A stretch of 64,000 nt of DNA. Source: Eudromia elegans (taxonomy: Eukaryota; Chordata; Aves; Tinamiformes; Tinamidae). The notes under the pieces are model-generated. The model was given only the letters and a program-made list of their open reading frames with translations, did not search any database and was not told where the DNA came from. This document shows, piece after piece, positions 38,601 to 50,100 of this stretch. Within the stretch, counting starts at the first letter, position 1, and every line of letters begins with the position of its first letter. The DNA lies in the NCBI GenBank assembly GCA_003342815.1, contig PTEX01000235.1:682001-746000 (forward strand), given 5' to 3'. The position numbers were made by a program, and so were the translations under genes.

Positions 38601-41600
38601 AATACACAGTCAAGCCTGGAATGCAGATATTTTCCTTGACAGGTACTTCAGCAATTAAATAGTTGGAAAATTAGCAAATACTTTGATCCTACCTGATTAT
38701 GTTTCTAGCTCAAGACTGATGCTTCTGTGTGCTGTCTGATGAGTGGTCTACCTTGTCATAATTACCACTCGTCATGCTGTATGAAAAAAAATCACTCTGA
38801 GAGGCTAGTCTTGAATCAAATTAATGGTCCATAGTTATTGATAGTCTGGCTGCCTAGCCAGGGGCCAGAAGTGAACTCTGTTTGTGCAGCTTCCATTAGA
38901 ATATCTACAAGCACTTTAGGAGGCAGAGGAAGGGGTAGACTGTGCCAGCAAAAAGGAAACAGCTGCATCACTATTATCAATGTATGTGTGTATCCCCTTC
39001 TTTCTCTGTATAGCACATTACTTTCCCTCCTCATTCATTCTCACCATTGACTTTGATTTTAACTCTTCTCTGAATTTATTCACACTCACCATAAACCTGT
39101 CAGCTGAAAAGCTAAAATAATCCAGATGGGGAAGAAGAATGTACCAAATGACTGATATATCCAATTAAGCCTTCTCTGTGGAAATTGAGATACTCAAAAT
39201 GTAATGTTGATAAATCAGTCCATAAGGCAGAACTTAGTTATATGAAATATTATTTTAATAAATGAATTCATCTAGGGAACCCTTGATTTCTGACAAACTT
39301 TGGGTTTTTTTGTCAACAGGAAATAGGTTGAGATTAACTGAAACACATCACTCCTATTTAATACATTCTCATTTCTTCCTCGCTGAGATTAAAATAACAG
39401 TTTCTTCCAAAACTTAATTTTCTTATCAGCTGTTACTTCCCTCTTCTCCTGCAACTTTTGATTTTTATAGAAAGCAGCTAAATCTTAATTTTCCTCCTTT
39501 TCCTTTATATCTGTTCTTGCTCTGTCTTTGCACATTCTCTGTGAAGAATGTCTTGAAGATACCAGATAATTTCTTAAGTATTCATTACTGTTTTGTAGAT
39601 ATGTGTGATGTAGGTAAGTGCATATACAGCTGCTACTGTGATGAACGAGGCTGAGACCTATGCCACTTGCTTGCAATTACAATTGAAATGGTGTGGAGAG
39701 GGTCAAACTCAGAATGACCACATTCAGAAAAATTAGATTTTGAAAAATGATTTATTCTGGTCTTTTGGTCCAGTGTAGAAAAACATGGGAGATACATCAT
39801 TATATCAGGAAAGCAAACAAACCAACCAACCAAAACAGAATTGGTTTTGCTATTACTAAACAGCTATCAAAATACCAAACACTCTTCATGTTGCCTCAAA
39901 TTCATGGCCTGTGCCCCAGAGCCAGGGATGGTTGAAATATCTCTGGAGCTGAAAACCTACATACCTGAGGAAAAAGCTCTATGCTCGTGATGTGTAAGTT
40001 ACAGAACTACTCTTTCTGAAAGAAAAACTCAAAATTGTAAAACCCCAGAGCTCTGAGGCCTCCTCATGCCAAGCTCTATAGTGAAAGGACTCTAAATGGT
40101 TATACTTTTAGCTTCCTCATTAGTTAATCTGATTGGAAACTAGTCAGGTTTTTGTTTATGCCTTACTGCAGAGAAAATATTTTCATAAGCACAGTCCTGA
40201 GTTACCAAACTTCTAATCAGTTCTTTCTCTGTGGAAAGTCTAGCTGTACAGATCTCTGAACACTGAACACTCCAAGTAATGTTCAAAACCAGTCTTTAGA
40301 AGTTGTCTGAAAGGCAGCTAGAGCCTTGTCTTCCTACACTAGCTTATGTACTACTATAATTATATTAATAGATTCTTTTTTTTTTTCAGTAATCCTTTCT
40401 TCATTCAATGAATTAAAGCTTGGGGTGTTCTAAGCAAAACCTGATTCTTCCCCCCCTTTCCCCCCCACAAAACAACAAAAACAAAATTAAACCTTATAGA
40501 CGTTATATTCACTGTTGGACTATAAATGTTAGTATGGTGCAAGGAGGTGCTTTTGGATCCCCTAGAAAACAATTGTTATCACATTCCATTTCAGTTTATT
40601 GCAATTGTTTCTTGGTTGAATTTGAACACTGGAGTTTACATCCACAATCACAAGAGATCTTGCTGCCTTGCATTTTGCAAGGGAATTTTGTTATCAGAAA
40701 CGGCATTCAAAACACTTTCCTTTCTACATCAGAATTAGGGTACTGGACAATCAAGCCTAGTAAATGTGGTTATTCCCAAATATTTTCTGATATATGATTG
40801 GTTTTAAAAATAATGTTTTAATTCAGTTCAGGACATTTACACAAGTGCCCCCTTTTCTGTTCTTTGGCTTGCATTGCAGAGAAAAAACAGAGGAGAACTG
40901 TGCTCCTCTTAAACGCTCATTGATGTGGAGGTAGCCAGCAATGCATTGCAGACTCGATTCAAAGAGTTTTAAAATTGTATTCCTTTGGTATAAGAATCCT
41001 CTGTAAAATTGCTAAACTGTGATGCCACTCCAAATTACCTTTTATTTTGTGATGGTATTTATAGGGTCTCTTGCTGGAATAAGTATTTCAGATCCAAATA
41101 TATAATGGGAGGAAACTTACTACTAAATTGCATAACGGGCATTTGCTTTGCATTTTCTTGAGAGGTTTAATTTTGAAATTTTTGGAAGTGCAGGGGTTTT
41201 TTTTAAGCAAAACCATAGTTATTAATAGATTTTTGCTAAATGCTTGTGAAAGTTTATAAATTGAAAATGTTTGTATAATTATATAGATTTTCAACTAAAA
41301 ATATTTATTTTAAAATTTCTGCTAATTTTCCACACAAATTGGATAAAAACTTTTAAAATGCATGTTTCAAATGCTTTAGCTTAAAATAAAATTTCTACTT
41401 AAAAATATAATCTGAAATTTTTTTTCTCATTTATATAATTTTGTATTATTTCTTATGGATAGTACAAAATATAAATAAAGTTGAAATATTAAAATAAAGT
41501 TTCTTGTTTGAGAGCTTTAAGCTTCTGAAAAAGCACTCTTTCTAATGTATGTAAGATAAGAATGGTTTACAGGAAATAAGTCCTTTTAATAATTCTGTCG

Positions 41601-41954
41601 CATATCACCCACAGTAAGTTAAATCTTCCTGACATTTGTAAAAGTCACAAGTATCTAAGCATACATCTAAACCACAAACTGTTATTGTTCCTACTCCTTT
41701 GCTCCAACATTGTGGTCTTTACAACACTGACCTCTCTGTGGTGTTGTTTTGTCCTGACCATACTAACTGGTGAGCAGGATCTACAGGGCCATCTTTTGAT
41801 GGTGGCAGGAGGATATGAGATTGCAATTTTTTTGTGTGTAACTTTAGCAATCAAAAAATTAGCTGGGTGTCTAAGCTAAATCAGTAATCTCATCTCATAC
41901 ACAGACACCTATACAGAGCTCAGAGGTTTAAGTCATCTCATCCTTATTGATAAC
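35661..41954. other. AT-rich unique sequence, no gene recognised
   Basis: No exon, RNA gene or repeat was recognised. The longest open frame in the window outside the CR1s, 40420-40797 (125 codons, plus), crosses a C-rich run at 40450-40466 and shows no domain. Its length is within chance expectation for 64 kb. Confidence 0.5.
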
Positions 41955-42460
41955 TGAATTGATTATCCCAGCAGACATCAGGGTGGTTGAAGGTGCCCAC
42001 AAGCACCAGGGCCTGTGATCGCGAGCCCTCTTGCAGGTGCCTGTAGAAGCCTCATCCACCTCCTCATCCTGGTCGGGAGGCCTGTAGTGAATACCCACGA
42101 CCATGTTGCCCCTGTTGCCCTGCCTTTTGATTCTCACCCACAGGCTCTTGATTCGTGCTCCGTCCTACCCTATGCCAAGCTCCATACACTCCAGCTGCTC
42201 TCTTACGTAAACAGCGACTCCGCTGCCTCGCCTTCCTGGCCTGTCCCTCCTGAAAAGCCTAAAGCCTTCCACAGCCACGGCCCAGTCATGAGAGCTGTCC
42301 CACCACGTCTCAGTAATTGCAATGAGATCGTGGCCCTGCAATCACACAAGCATCTCCAATTCCCCTTGTTTATTCCTCATGCTGCGTGTGTTTACATAGA
42401 GGCATTTGAGTTGGACACCCAATGTGCCTCTCATTCTGCCTGAGGCAGCTGCAACTTAAC
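41955..42460 (-). mobile_element. CR1-clade LINE ORF2 endonuclease-domain fragment, antisense
   Basis: Read on the minus strand, this ~500 bp encodes most of an apurinic-like endonuclease (EN) domain of CR1 ORF2p. In order the sequence shows CLYVNTRSMRNKQGELE, AITETWWDSSHDW (about 42285-42320), FRRDRPGRRGSGVAVYVRE, a VGIHYRPPDQDEEVDEA segment, and GTFNHPDVCWD near 41952-41997. The TETWW motif carries the conserved catalytic glutamate. In the normally invariant GDFN motif the aspartate is replaced (GTFN), and stops and small frameshifts break the reading frame, so it is a dead pseudogene. In intact CR1s this domain nicks target DNA and lies N-terminal to the RT. The plus-strand frame 42015-42443 (142 codons) is only the shadow of this domain. 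Confidence 0.9.
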
Positions 42461-42511
42461 ACTGTGGGCCTTTAGAAGTCGCCATATTTTATCATTTAGC
42501 CATTATGAGCG

Positions 42512-42665
42512 ACCAAGATGATCAAGGGACTGGAGTACCTACTGTATGAGGAGAGGTTAAATGAGCTCGGCCTGCTTAGCCTAGAGAAGAGAAGGATGAG
42601 AGGGCATCTAATCAATATGTACAAATTCCTGAGGTGTGATTGTAGGGAGGAAATTAATGCAGATA
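42512..42665 (+). mobile_element. CR1 LINE ORF2 C-terminal fragment, sense, truncated at both ends
   Basis: The plus strand encodes a peptide beginning KMIKGLEYLLYEERLNELGL and continuing through SLEKRRMRG and INMYKFLR. It aligns with residues of about 281-325 of the 61886-63085 CR1 frame. It lies about 50 bp from the antisense EN fragment, in the opposite orientation. The rest of ORF2, the 3' UTR and the octamer tail are missing after about 42665. Divergence from the young copy is much greater than between the two young copies, so this insertion is older. It may derive from the same element as the EN fragment by inversion, or from a separate insertion. Confidence 0.85.
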
Positions 42666-43889
42666 TTCATGTATGAAATTTAGAATAAAAGAATAACACA
42701 AGGAATACTAGTGATAGTTAACACAAAAGGTGACCATTTTCATTTCTGCTATTGTTTATCTTTTCAAACAACAGATTTACTATAATCTCATAAAAAATAG
42801 GAAATTGAAGATCTCTTTTTGTCAGATGATAATCCCTAGTCTCCCTACAATTGGTGTTGGAGGTTATTAGGAAGCATTCTTCTTCTCTTGGTAAGGAATT
42901 AGGATGGACTTAGGCAGAAAATTCCATATTTATACGCAATTTGTATCAGACAAAAATCAGATCACAAAATATCAGATTTATATCTGAGTAAATAGCATTT
43001 GAAATTCATACCTAGAAACTGGAATTGTTATTGCTTGCATGGACATTTCTTTATTATTTGTGTAGAGAGAGCTTTAAAGCTTTAAAAAGGCTTTAAAAAT
43101 GTTTTAAAAACTTGATAACATATAAGTCTCATTAAGAGGTTGCATTCATATATGACATACTTAATGCAGCATAAAACAGTTCTGCAAAATAAAAGTTGAA
43201 ATTCCACTGCCCTTTTCAGAGTTTTATTTATTGAATATCTACCTGTTATATTTCAAAGGAAACAGGAAAAAGGACCTTCATTCTCCTTGGAGCATATTTT
43301 TGTAGTTGTTTCAAAACTATGAATTCTGATCTTTATTTTTGTCGTTTGGACACTGCAGGGAATGTCCTATGAGTGTACTTTTCCTTTTTGTCACTGTCAG
43401 TATACCTATGTTTGGGGAACATTCATGAAGTACAATCAGTTAGTGGTAACATTATTTAGACGAGCAACTTTTAAATCTTTTAACTTTTAAATAAATATGA
43501 AATGCAGCATCTCTCCCTTGCCCACGTTCCCTCAAGGCACATAGAAGTCTTGATTTCTGTCCTAACAGTAAATGTTAGGAAAAATCCCCTGTGCCTGGAG
43601 TAACTACTAGTAACAGAGGGACTTATCAGTCAAAATGAAAAAAAAATCTGTCTCAAATCAAACTCTCTTGTTATAAACATAACACTGATATAGATAACTA
43701 AAACTGTTTCCCATTTTATAGCCTTTGGTTGCATTGGTTTTTTGCTTTTTTTTTCTCTTGTCCAAAGTTTCTGCTTTTAGTATTCATTCTTTTATCCAAA
43801 TTCCCTTACGAAGTTATATTTCTCCATACTTTTTGTCTGTTTTTATGCTATATTTTGAAGTCCTGCAACATTTTTCTTATTATACTGAT

Positions 43890-43971
43890 TTAAAAAATAA
43901 TATAAGTAATAAAATAAATATAAATGATAAAATAAATAAAATAAGTAAAATTAATATAAAAAAAAAAATAT
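43890..43971 (+). repeat. A/T-rich low-complexity tract
   Basis: An almost pure A/T tract with repeated AAATAA and AATAAG words and a terminal A run. Low complexity; it inflates the K/N/I-rich tail of the chance frame at 43725-44012. Confidence 0.85.
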
Positions 43972-44061
43972 TCTCTGATGAACAAAATTTATTATTAGTG
44001 AGAAGTGACTAGGCAAAATCACATGCATTTACTCTTATGGGAAGAGGAAACTCTCTTTATT

Positions 44062-44101
44062 CTTGAGTGGGTCCCTAAAAGACCCACCCGCTTGAGTGGG
44101 T
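44062..44101 (+). repeat. 11-bp direct repeat with embedded perfect 7-bp hairpin
   Basis: CTTGAGTGGGT occurs at 44062-44072 and 44091-44101. Between and overlapping these, GTGGGTC (44067-44073) pairs perfectly with GACCCAC (44081-44087) across a 7-nt loop CCTAAAA. GACCCAC can also pair partly with the second direct copy, so two alternative hairpins are possible. Confidence 0.9.
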
Positions 44102-47100
44102 GTTTGTCAGGTGGTGATGTCTCAGGGCATAAGTAGTATGGACTAATACACATAAAATGGAATTCAAATTTATTTTAGAGTAATAAAAACAATAATCAGT
44201 AACTATTAGAATGTGAAAAGAAGGGGAAAAAACCCTCAAACCTAAATTACTTTGTTATTTTTTATATAAATATTGTGTATTTACAGAAAAGCCTTCGTGT
44301 AAGGTTTCTGTTTGCACTCAATTATTCTTTTTCTCATGACCTCTACTTGAGATGTCTGGTTTTGCTTTAATTTTCTGTCTTAATCATTTTCCCAATTCTA
44401 TCTTCTTTATACTGTACATCCGATCTTCCTATATCTTAGCCATTTTCTTTTCTTGTAGGTTTCTGTTTGTTTCTCACATTTACTGGCCTCCTCATTTATG
44501 AAGGTATTCAGCAGATTTTATTCATGACAAGGTCCTATTGTATTCAGTGGCAATTTTGTGCAAGATGAGAAGATGTTTCTTTTTTGCACTGCCACCTGAA
44601 ATAAACTGAACATATCAATGCAATCATTTGAAAAAATAGGGGGCGGCAATGAAGGAAGTCTTGATTTTATCAGAATTGTGCCTGAGCCCCTAATTTACAG
44701 ACTATACTTTGGTGAAATGATTTCTTCCATTCCTCTTACAAAACCTTTCAGCTTTCCAGTAGCCATGGATAATGATAGTCTATACCTGTAAATTGATACT
44801 TACAGACTGGAGATGTCAGAGTACACAATAGATATCTCCACATATATGAGAAGTAGATATGAACTGAAAGCTTATGTCAGCCTCTAGTGTGGTTGAGAAA
44901 AGGCAGGTTAGGTAGTACATGAGCATTAGCTTCGGTGCCTAGTGGATTCAGGCCTTTTAGATGCTTTTCCTTCTGGTCAAAAACTGCTTTTTGGTACGTA
45001 AAACTAATTAGTTTGCTAGTACATGTGCTCAATGATCCCATGAAGTGCTGAGTGCTTTCAGCTAATGTGAACAGCAGGAACATGTATGGCTACCACTGCC
45101 TTCTGCTTCCACATTTTTTGATGCAAAATATCACATTTTCTGCCCTGATTGGAAGATGAGCATGAAACAAAGAGCACCCAGAAATACTTTTGCATGAGAT
45201 GTGATGTCTGACAGATGTGCTTTTGGGAAGGTCATTACTGCTTTTTTATTTTTGCCTAGCAACTCACAAGCAGAAGTGAAAAGGACAGGGTCAATCAGTA
45301 ATTCCAGGTCAAGCCAGGGGTGATGGCTGGAGATGGTATTAGGAAGAGAAGGTGGTAGGAGGAGGAGGAGGAAGTCTGTGTCATTCGGTATAGAGGACTA
45401 CAATAGTGTCTCACAAAAGCTGGTTTTGACTAAACTATTTTATCTTCACAGGACCACCTGATTCCCATGCTTCAGCCCCAACTCACTGGCCGTCTTGGGG
45501 CTCTTTGGCATAATTCTTGACATGAACTTCCAGGAAGAAAGAATATGAGCTCATTTTCTACTTCACCTTGCTTAGGGACCAGGCATGGTGGGAAAAGCTG
45601 TTACATGAGCTTTGTCAGCAGCGCTTCCTTCTGACTGCTGTGGACTGCGAAGCATGAATACTGGCTTTGAAGCTGTTCAGATACAGTTCTAATGAAATAC
45701 AGAAAGAGACATTTAAAAAGCAGAGTTCCAAGGAATTGAGTCCTCATAAAATAAGACATAATATTTTTTCAGGTTAAATGTTGGAAATTTAATCCACTGA
45801 AATCCAATGAAGAAGGCTTCCATTCACAGTTGGTGGCCTTCTACTATTGCAAAACAAAAAATATATTTTCTTTAAATAAGCAATGTAAAAATTGCGAATA
45901 AATTCCTAATTTCCTCACTGGGAAACATAATAATATTGCATTTTTCTTTTTTTTTATTTTCTTTCACATTGAACCTTGAATCAGCATTTTCATTGTATGC
46001 TTCCATTTCTTCATTTATAGAGATTATCCAAAGTAGCATATTGTCCTCTTCTACAAAGTTATAATAGGAATAGTTCCCTTTATGATTAACTATTTTTTGA
46101 AACAATTCTAGAGATGGTATTTGGATGCCTCCAAAATGCTGGGGTTTTGTGATGAGTCCTAACTAAGGAAGGTCTGGAAGCTCAGGTCACACATTTGAAT
46201 CAGATTTCTTTCAATGTCCTTTGTCAAGAAAATAAAATGCCAATATTGACTTCTATTTCTATTCATGTTGCAGGACTTGAAACCTCAATTTATATCTGTA
46301 CTTGAATTTCCATAGGTGAGTTTACAGAAATTGTTCTGCGAATCCTTCATTCTAATACCCAAGTTACTTCCCGTTTTATATTTTTCAAATATACCACTGG
46401 CCATATCTTTTCTTGTTTTAAGCCCATCATTGGCTTCCAGATTCCTTTTATATCAAGTTCAATCTAATGTTTTCCCTTTGTCTTCCACTTTTCATCCTTT
46501 TCTTCTTTTTTTTTTTTTTTTTGCATCTTACTAGGTTATCTCTTATCTATATTTCCTTGCAATGAAGAGTCTAAATGCTTGCTAGGTAAGTAAGATCTGT
46601 ATAATGTGGGACCTGAGAATGATTAAAATTTGTTATTTGACTTCAATTAGTGTTTGCATTATAATGCTGGTAGTAATGATAACAAGTTTAGTGAGTACAT
46701 TGAAATCTACATATGAAAGGAACCAGAGGATTTATTTACTATTTAATAGATAATTCCGGCTGCATAGTTTTTTCACTAGAATGGCAGTCCTGGTAGTTGA
46801 TTAGAATGGTAAAGCATATGTTAAGCTCATTCTCTTCAGAGTTATAGGCAGAGTCTGATGTTAGAGCAGACAATGAATATCAGTCATTATTTCCGAGTTG
46901 TGCAAGCTGATTGGTTCTTTCTTGTTATATGCGACTGTCATAGCAAATGATCAGTGAAGACATGGACACTGAGAGCACTGAGCTTTCACCAAATGAAGAC
47001 TTTGAAGGCCACAAGAGAGAACAGTAAAAGAATGCATCAGTTCTGAGTGAGGAAGAGACTATTCATTTTCTTAGGCTGACAGGAGGTTGGCAGAGTAGAG

Positions 47101-50100
47101 GCTTGTAACTTGTTGAAGAATAATCAGGACCTTCATTTAGGTTTTTCTAAGTCACAGGAGTCCTAAGTTAAGTTTTTTTCCCTCAAAAGGAAATTCTGAA
47201 TATTCTGAATATTTGTAGGGATAAACTTATGGTACTTGTATTTTCAAGGGCAATGCATTCCAGTGTTCACTGAGGGTCACAATACTGGAATCATGGATCA
47301 CTGGAAAGTACTGAGAACTTCAGATTCAAAATTCCAAGGATTTGATTTCAAATTTGGCCGTGCTTAGCTATGTTATAGAACTGGGTCTTTTTTCTGGTCC
47401 TCTAAAATCAGCACTTTTTAGAACTGCACTTTAGCAAATCAGGCTGCTGTTTTCCCTTCTTTATTTTGTGTATTTCATTTCCTCTTTCATCTCAGAGGAA
47501 AATACATATTTTCATAACAGGATAGTGGACTGTAAACTGGAAGAAACACAAACTACATTCCTTCTGAAAAACAGTGCTAGTCTGTGAAGACTTTTAAATG
47601 TAAAATCACACCATGTATTTTGGTCTTCATGTGAGGCATTTATTGTGTTTTGCTTACTGTTTTTGGAGAGCAAAAAAATCTATGGTACTATAAGATATTA
47701 CCTATTCCAAGACTTATCTTTAGCTCTGATGCTAAGGATAAAATATGTGGGATTCATAAATGAAGAAAATCAAGAGCTTAAGGATCAGGAGGAGGAAGAG
47801 ATCCTCCAGTGAACTGACACACGGATAAGATCAAATATAAAAGAATACAGTTTAATTAGGACAAAATGGAAAAATATTTTGTAATAATGACTTCTACTAT
47901 ATTTTGCACCAGAAAATTTAGTATGTTTGTGTGTTATTTTTCCAGTTCATAGTTTATATCACATAGTTAAAGGTATTTTTCTTTATAATTACAACTGTGC
48001 CATCTTAAATTACAAAACCATATGTTTTGTAAATACTTTATTCAGTGCACTTAATTTTGTTGAAAGGTATTCATGTGTAGCAACTATTTGCTGATTTCTA
48101 TAATGAAATGATTTCACAAATGCAACACCATATGGGCCACAAGACACCAGGGAGGGGACATGTCCCAAGTCAATATTATGTACATTAAACATTTACACAA
48201 TTGATCTGAATAATTCCTTTGATCCCCTTATGGCTTCTTAAAAATTCTTTAGTGCACAGATATATAGCTGACCAAAGCACCTCTGAAAATAGGATTGTTG
48301 ATTGAGTCAATAATAACTATTTTAAAAAGTCATTTAAGTAAAAGCAATCTGGGCAACTAGATTTTATTCTTCTGTATGCAAGTTCTACAAGAGGTTCTTA
48401 AGAGCATGATACTGTTAGGAGACAGTTTGCAATACTGCTTTTGACATTGCTATAGAAAAATAGATATGCTTTGAGTAGATACTATTCAATCTCTTGAATC
48501 AAAAGAAGGGAAATCCAAAAGAGATTATAGCTTGTTCTGCTGTATTACAGCATTGTTTGGGTCTTTAGGGTTACCTCATTTGTCTCTCTATAACTGATGA
48601 AATTAGTAGATTGATCTCCTGAGTTAAAAATATTCCATTTTTGTTTACAAATTATATAACGATTCTGCAAAGTCATCCTTGAACTAAAACCCAGTTTAGT
48701 GGTGTTACTGTCTATACAAAGGTCAGGGGTATTTTCTAAAAAAGAAATGTAAATGGGCTTGATTTACAGAATTCATACAATTTACAGGATATTTTTGAAT
48801 TACATCTCTGGGATTTATAATCACCTTGAATCAAAGCTACACTTTCCTTACAGCTTTTTGAATCTTCAGTACTGCGAACCAAGTAATTAGAATTGCAGAG
48901 TTTAAAATCATTGCTCTTTTGTTACTGTAGAGTTTTTAATGATTTTTTGACAAAAGCTTGTTACTTAGCCAAAATGTCATGTACTCTCCAGATTGTTAAA
49001 GAAACCTACAACACTGAGAAAGCTAATGCCTGAAACTGTTCAAAAAGTCACAACCACTGCATTGATAGATAATAAACTACCAAAAGGTTGACGCTCTAGA
49101 TTACACTGTATGGCATAGCATACAGGTTGGACCTCCTGCAAAAGCTATTTTCAGACATGTAGTTTTATTAAAATCACACTTTCCAACTGTCTTATTTTAC
49201 TGAACAACAATATTATGTACATTTGAGTTAGAAATATTTTTTGCTTAAAAAAATATCTAGACAGCATCAACAACGCAGTGGAAACTTATATTTTATGTTC
49301 TCTCTTTAGATATTTTGCTTAACTATTGATTAAGCTTTTATTAAGCTTGTTTTGTTTGTTTCCTTTTTATAAAAGTATAAAATCTTTTTCTTTCCTTTTA
49401 CTTTAAGCAATTTCTTGCTAAAATGAAGATATATTGCCTAAGAAATAGCAACAAAATATGTTTTCAAACTTTTCCATCCCCCCTATTTTGTCACTTGCTT
49501 TTAGTCAAAACCATTAGACACAATCCAAATTGCTAAATAGCTTTGATTCTCTTGAAAACAGCTTTCTAGCAAACTATGCTTCCCCTTTTTTCCTCTTCTA
49601 TAGGATGTCTGTGTAATTTTTATATAATTATCTCTCCCTGCAAACAACTTTGTGCTTTTTTGAGCATTTTTCTTAGAAATGGGATTAAACTTAAAAAAAA
49701 AAACCCTCTATGTCCTTTTACTTTTTCTGTTGTTTGAAGACCACCTGTTGGGCTCTGTGGATTGAAAATGTTTCCTAATTTGAATGAATTCGAAATCTGC
49801 TAATCAAAATACCTATATGATTAAAAGAGTCGGAATTTTGTCCTAGAACTGACAGTAAAAAAAAAAAAAAAAAATTAACTGGCTTTGTATGTCCAGACTA
49901 CCCATGCATAGACGATGGCTCCTGCTTTATACTATAATTGGTATTATTACTATAGCTGATTATGATAGTTGATGCATTTTTGTGATTGGGACTTCATGCC
50001 AAGATAAATAAGGCATACAGACGAACATGTCTTGAGGTGAATAACCCAAATGGAATAAAAGTATTTTAAAAAATAAAATATGTGAACAGAAGTGTCACAC

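Noticed and set aside
39813-39835. ACAAACCAACCAACC simple repeat
   Set aside because: Too short and imperfect to list as a microsatellite.
40420-40797. 125-codon plus-strand frame, the longest outside the CR1s apart from the endonuclease shadow
   Set aside because: No domain, no signal peptide, no plausible start context or splice signals recognised; length is expected by chance in 64 kb of AT-rich DNA.
42015-42443. 142-codon plus-strand open frame
   Set aside because: It is the antisense shadow of the CR1 endonuclease fragment; its opposite strand shows the TETWW and YRPPDQ motifs.
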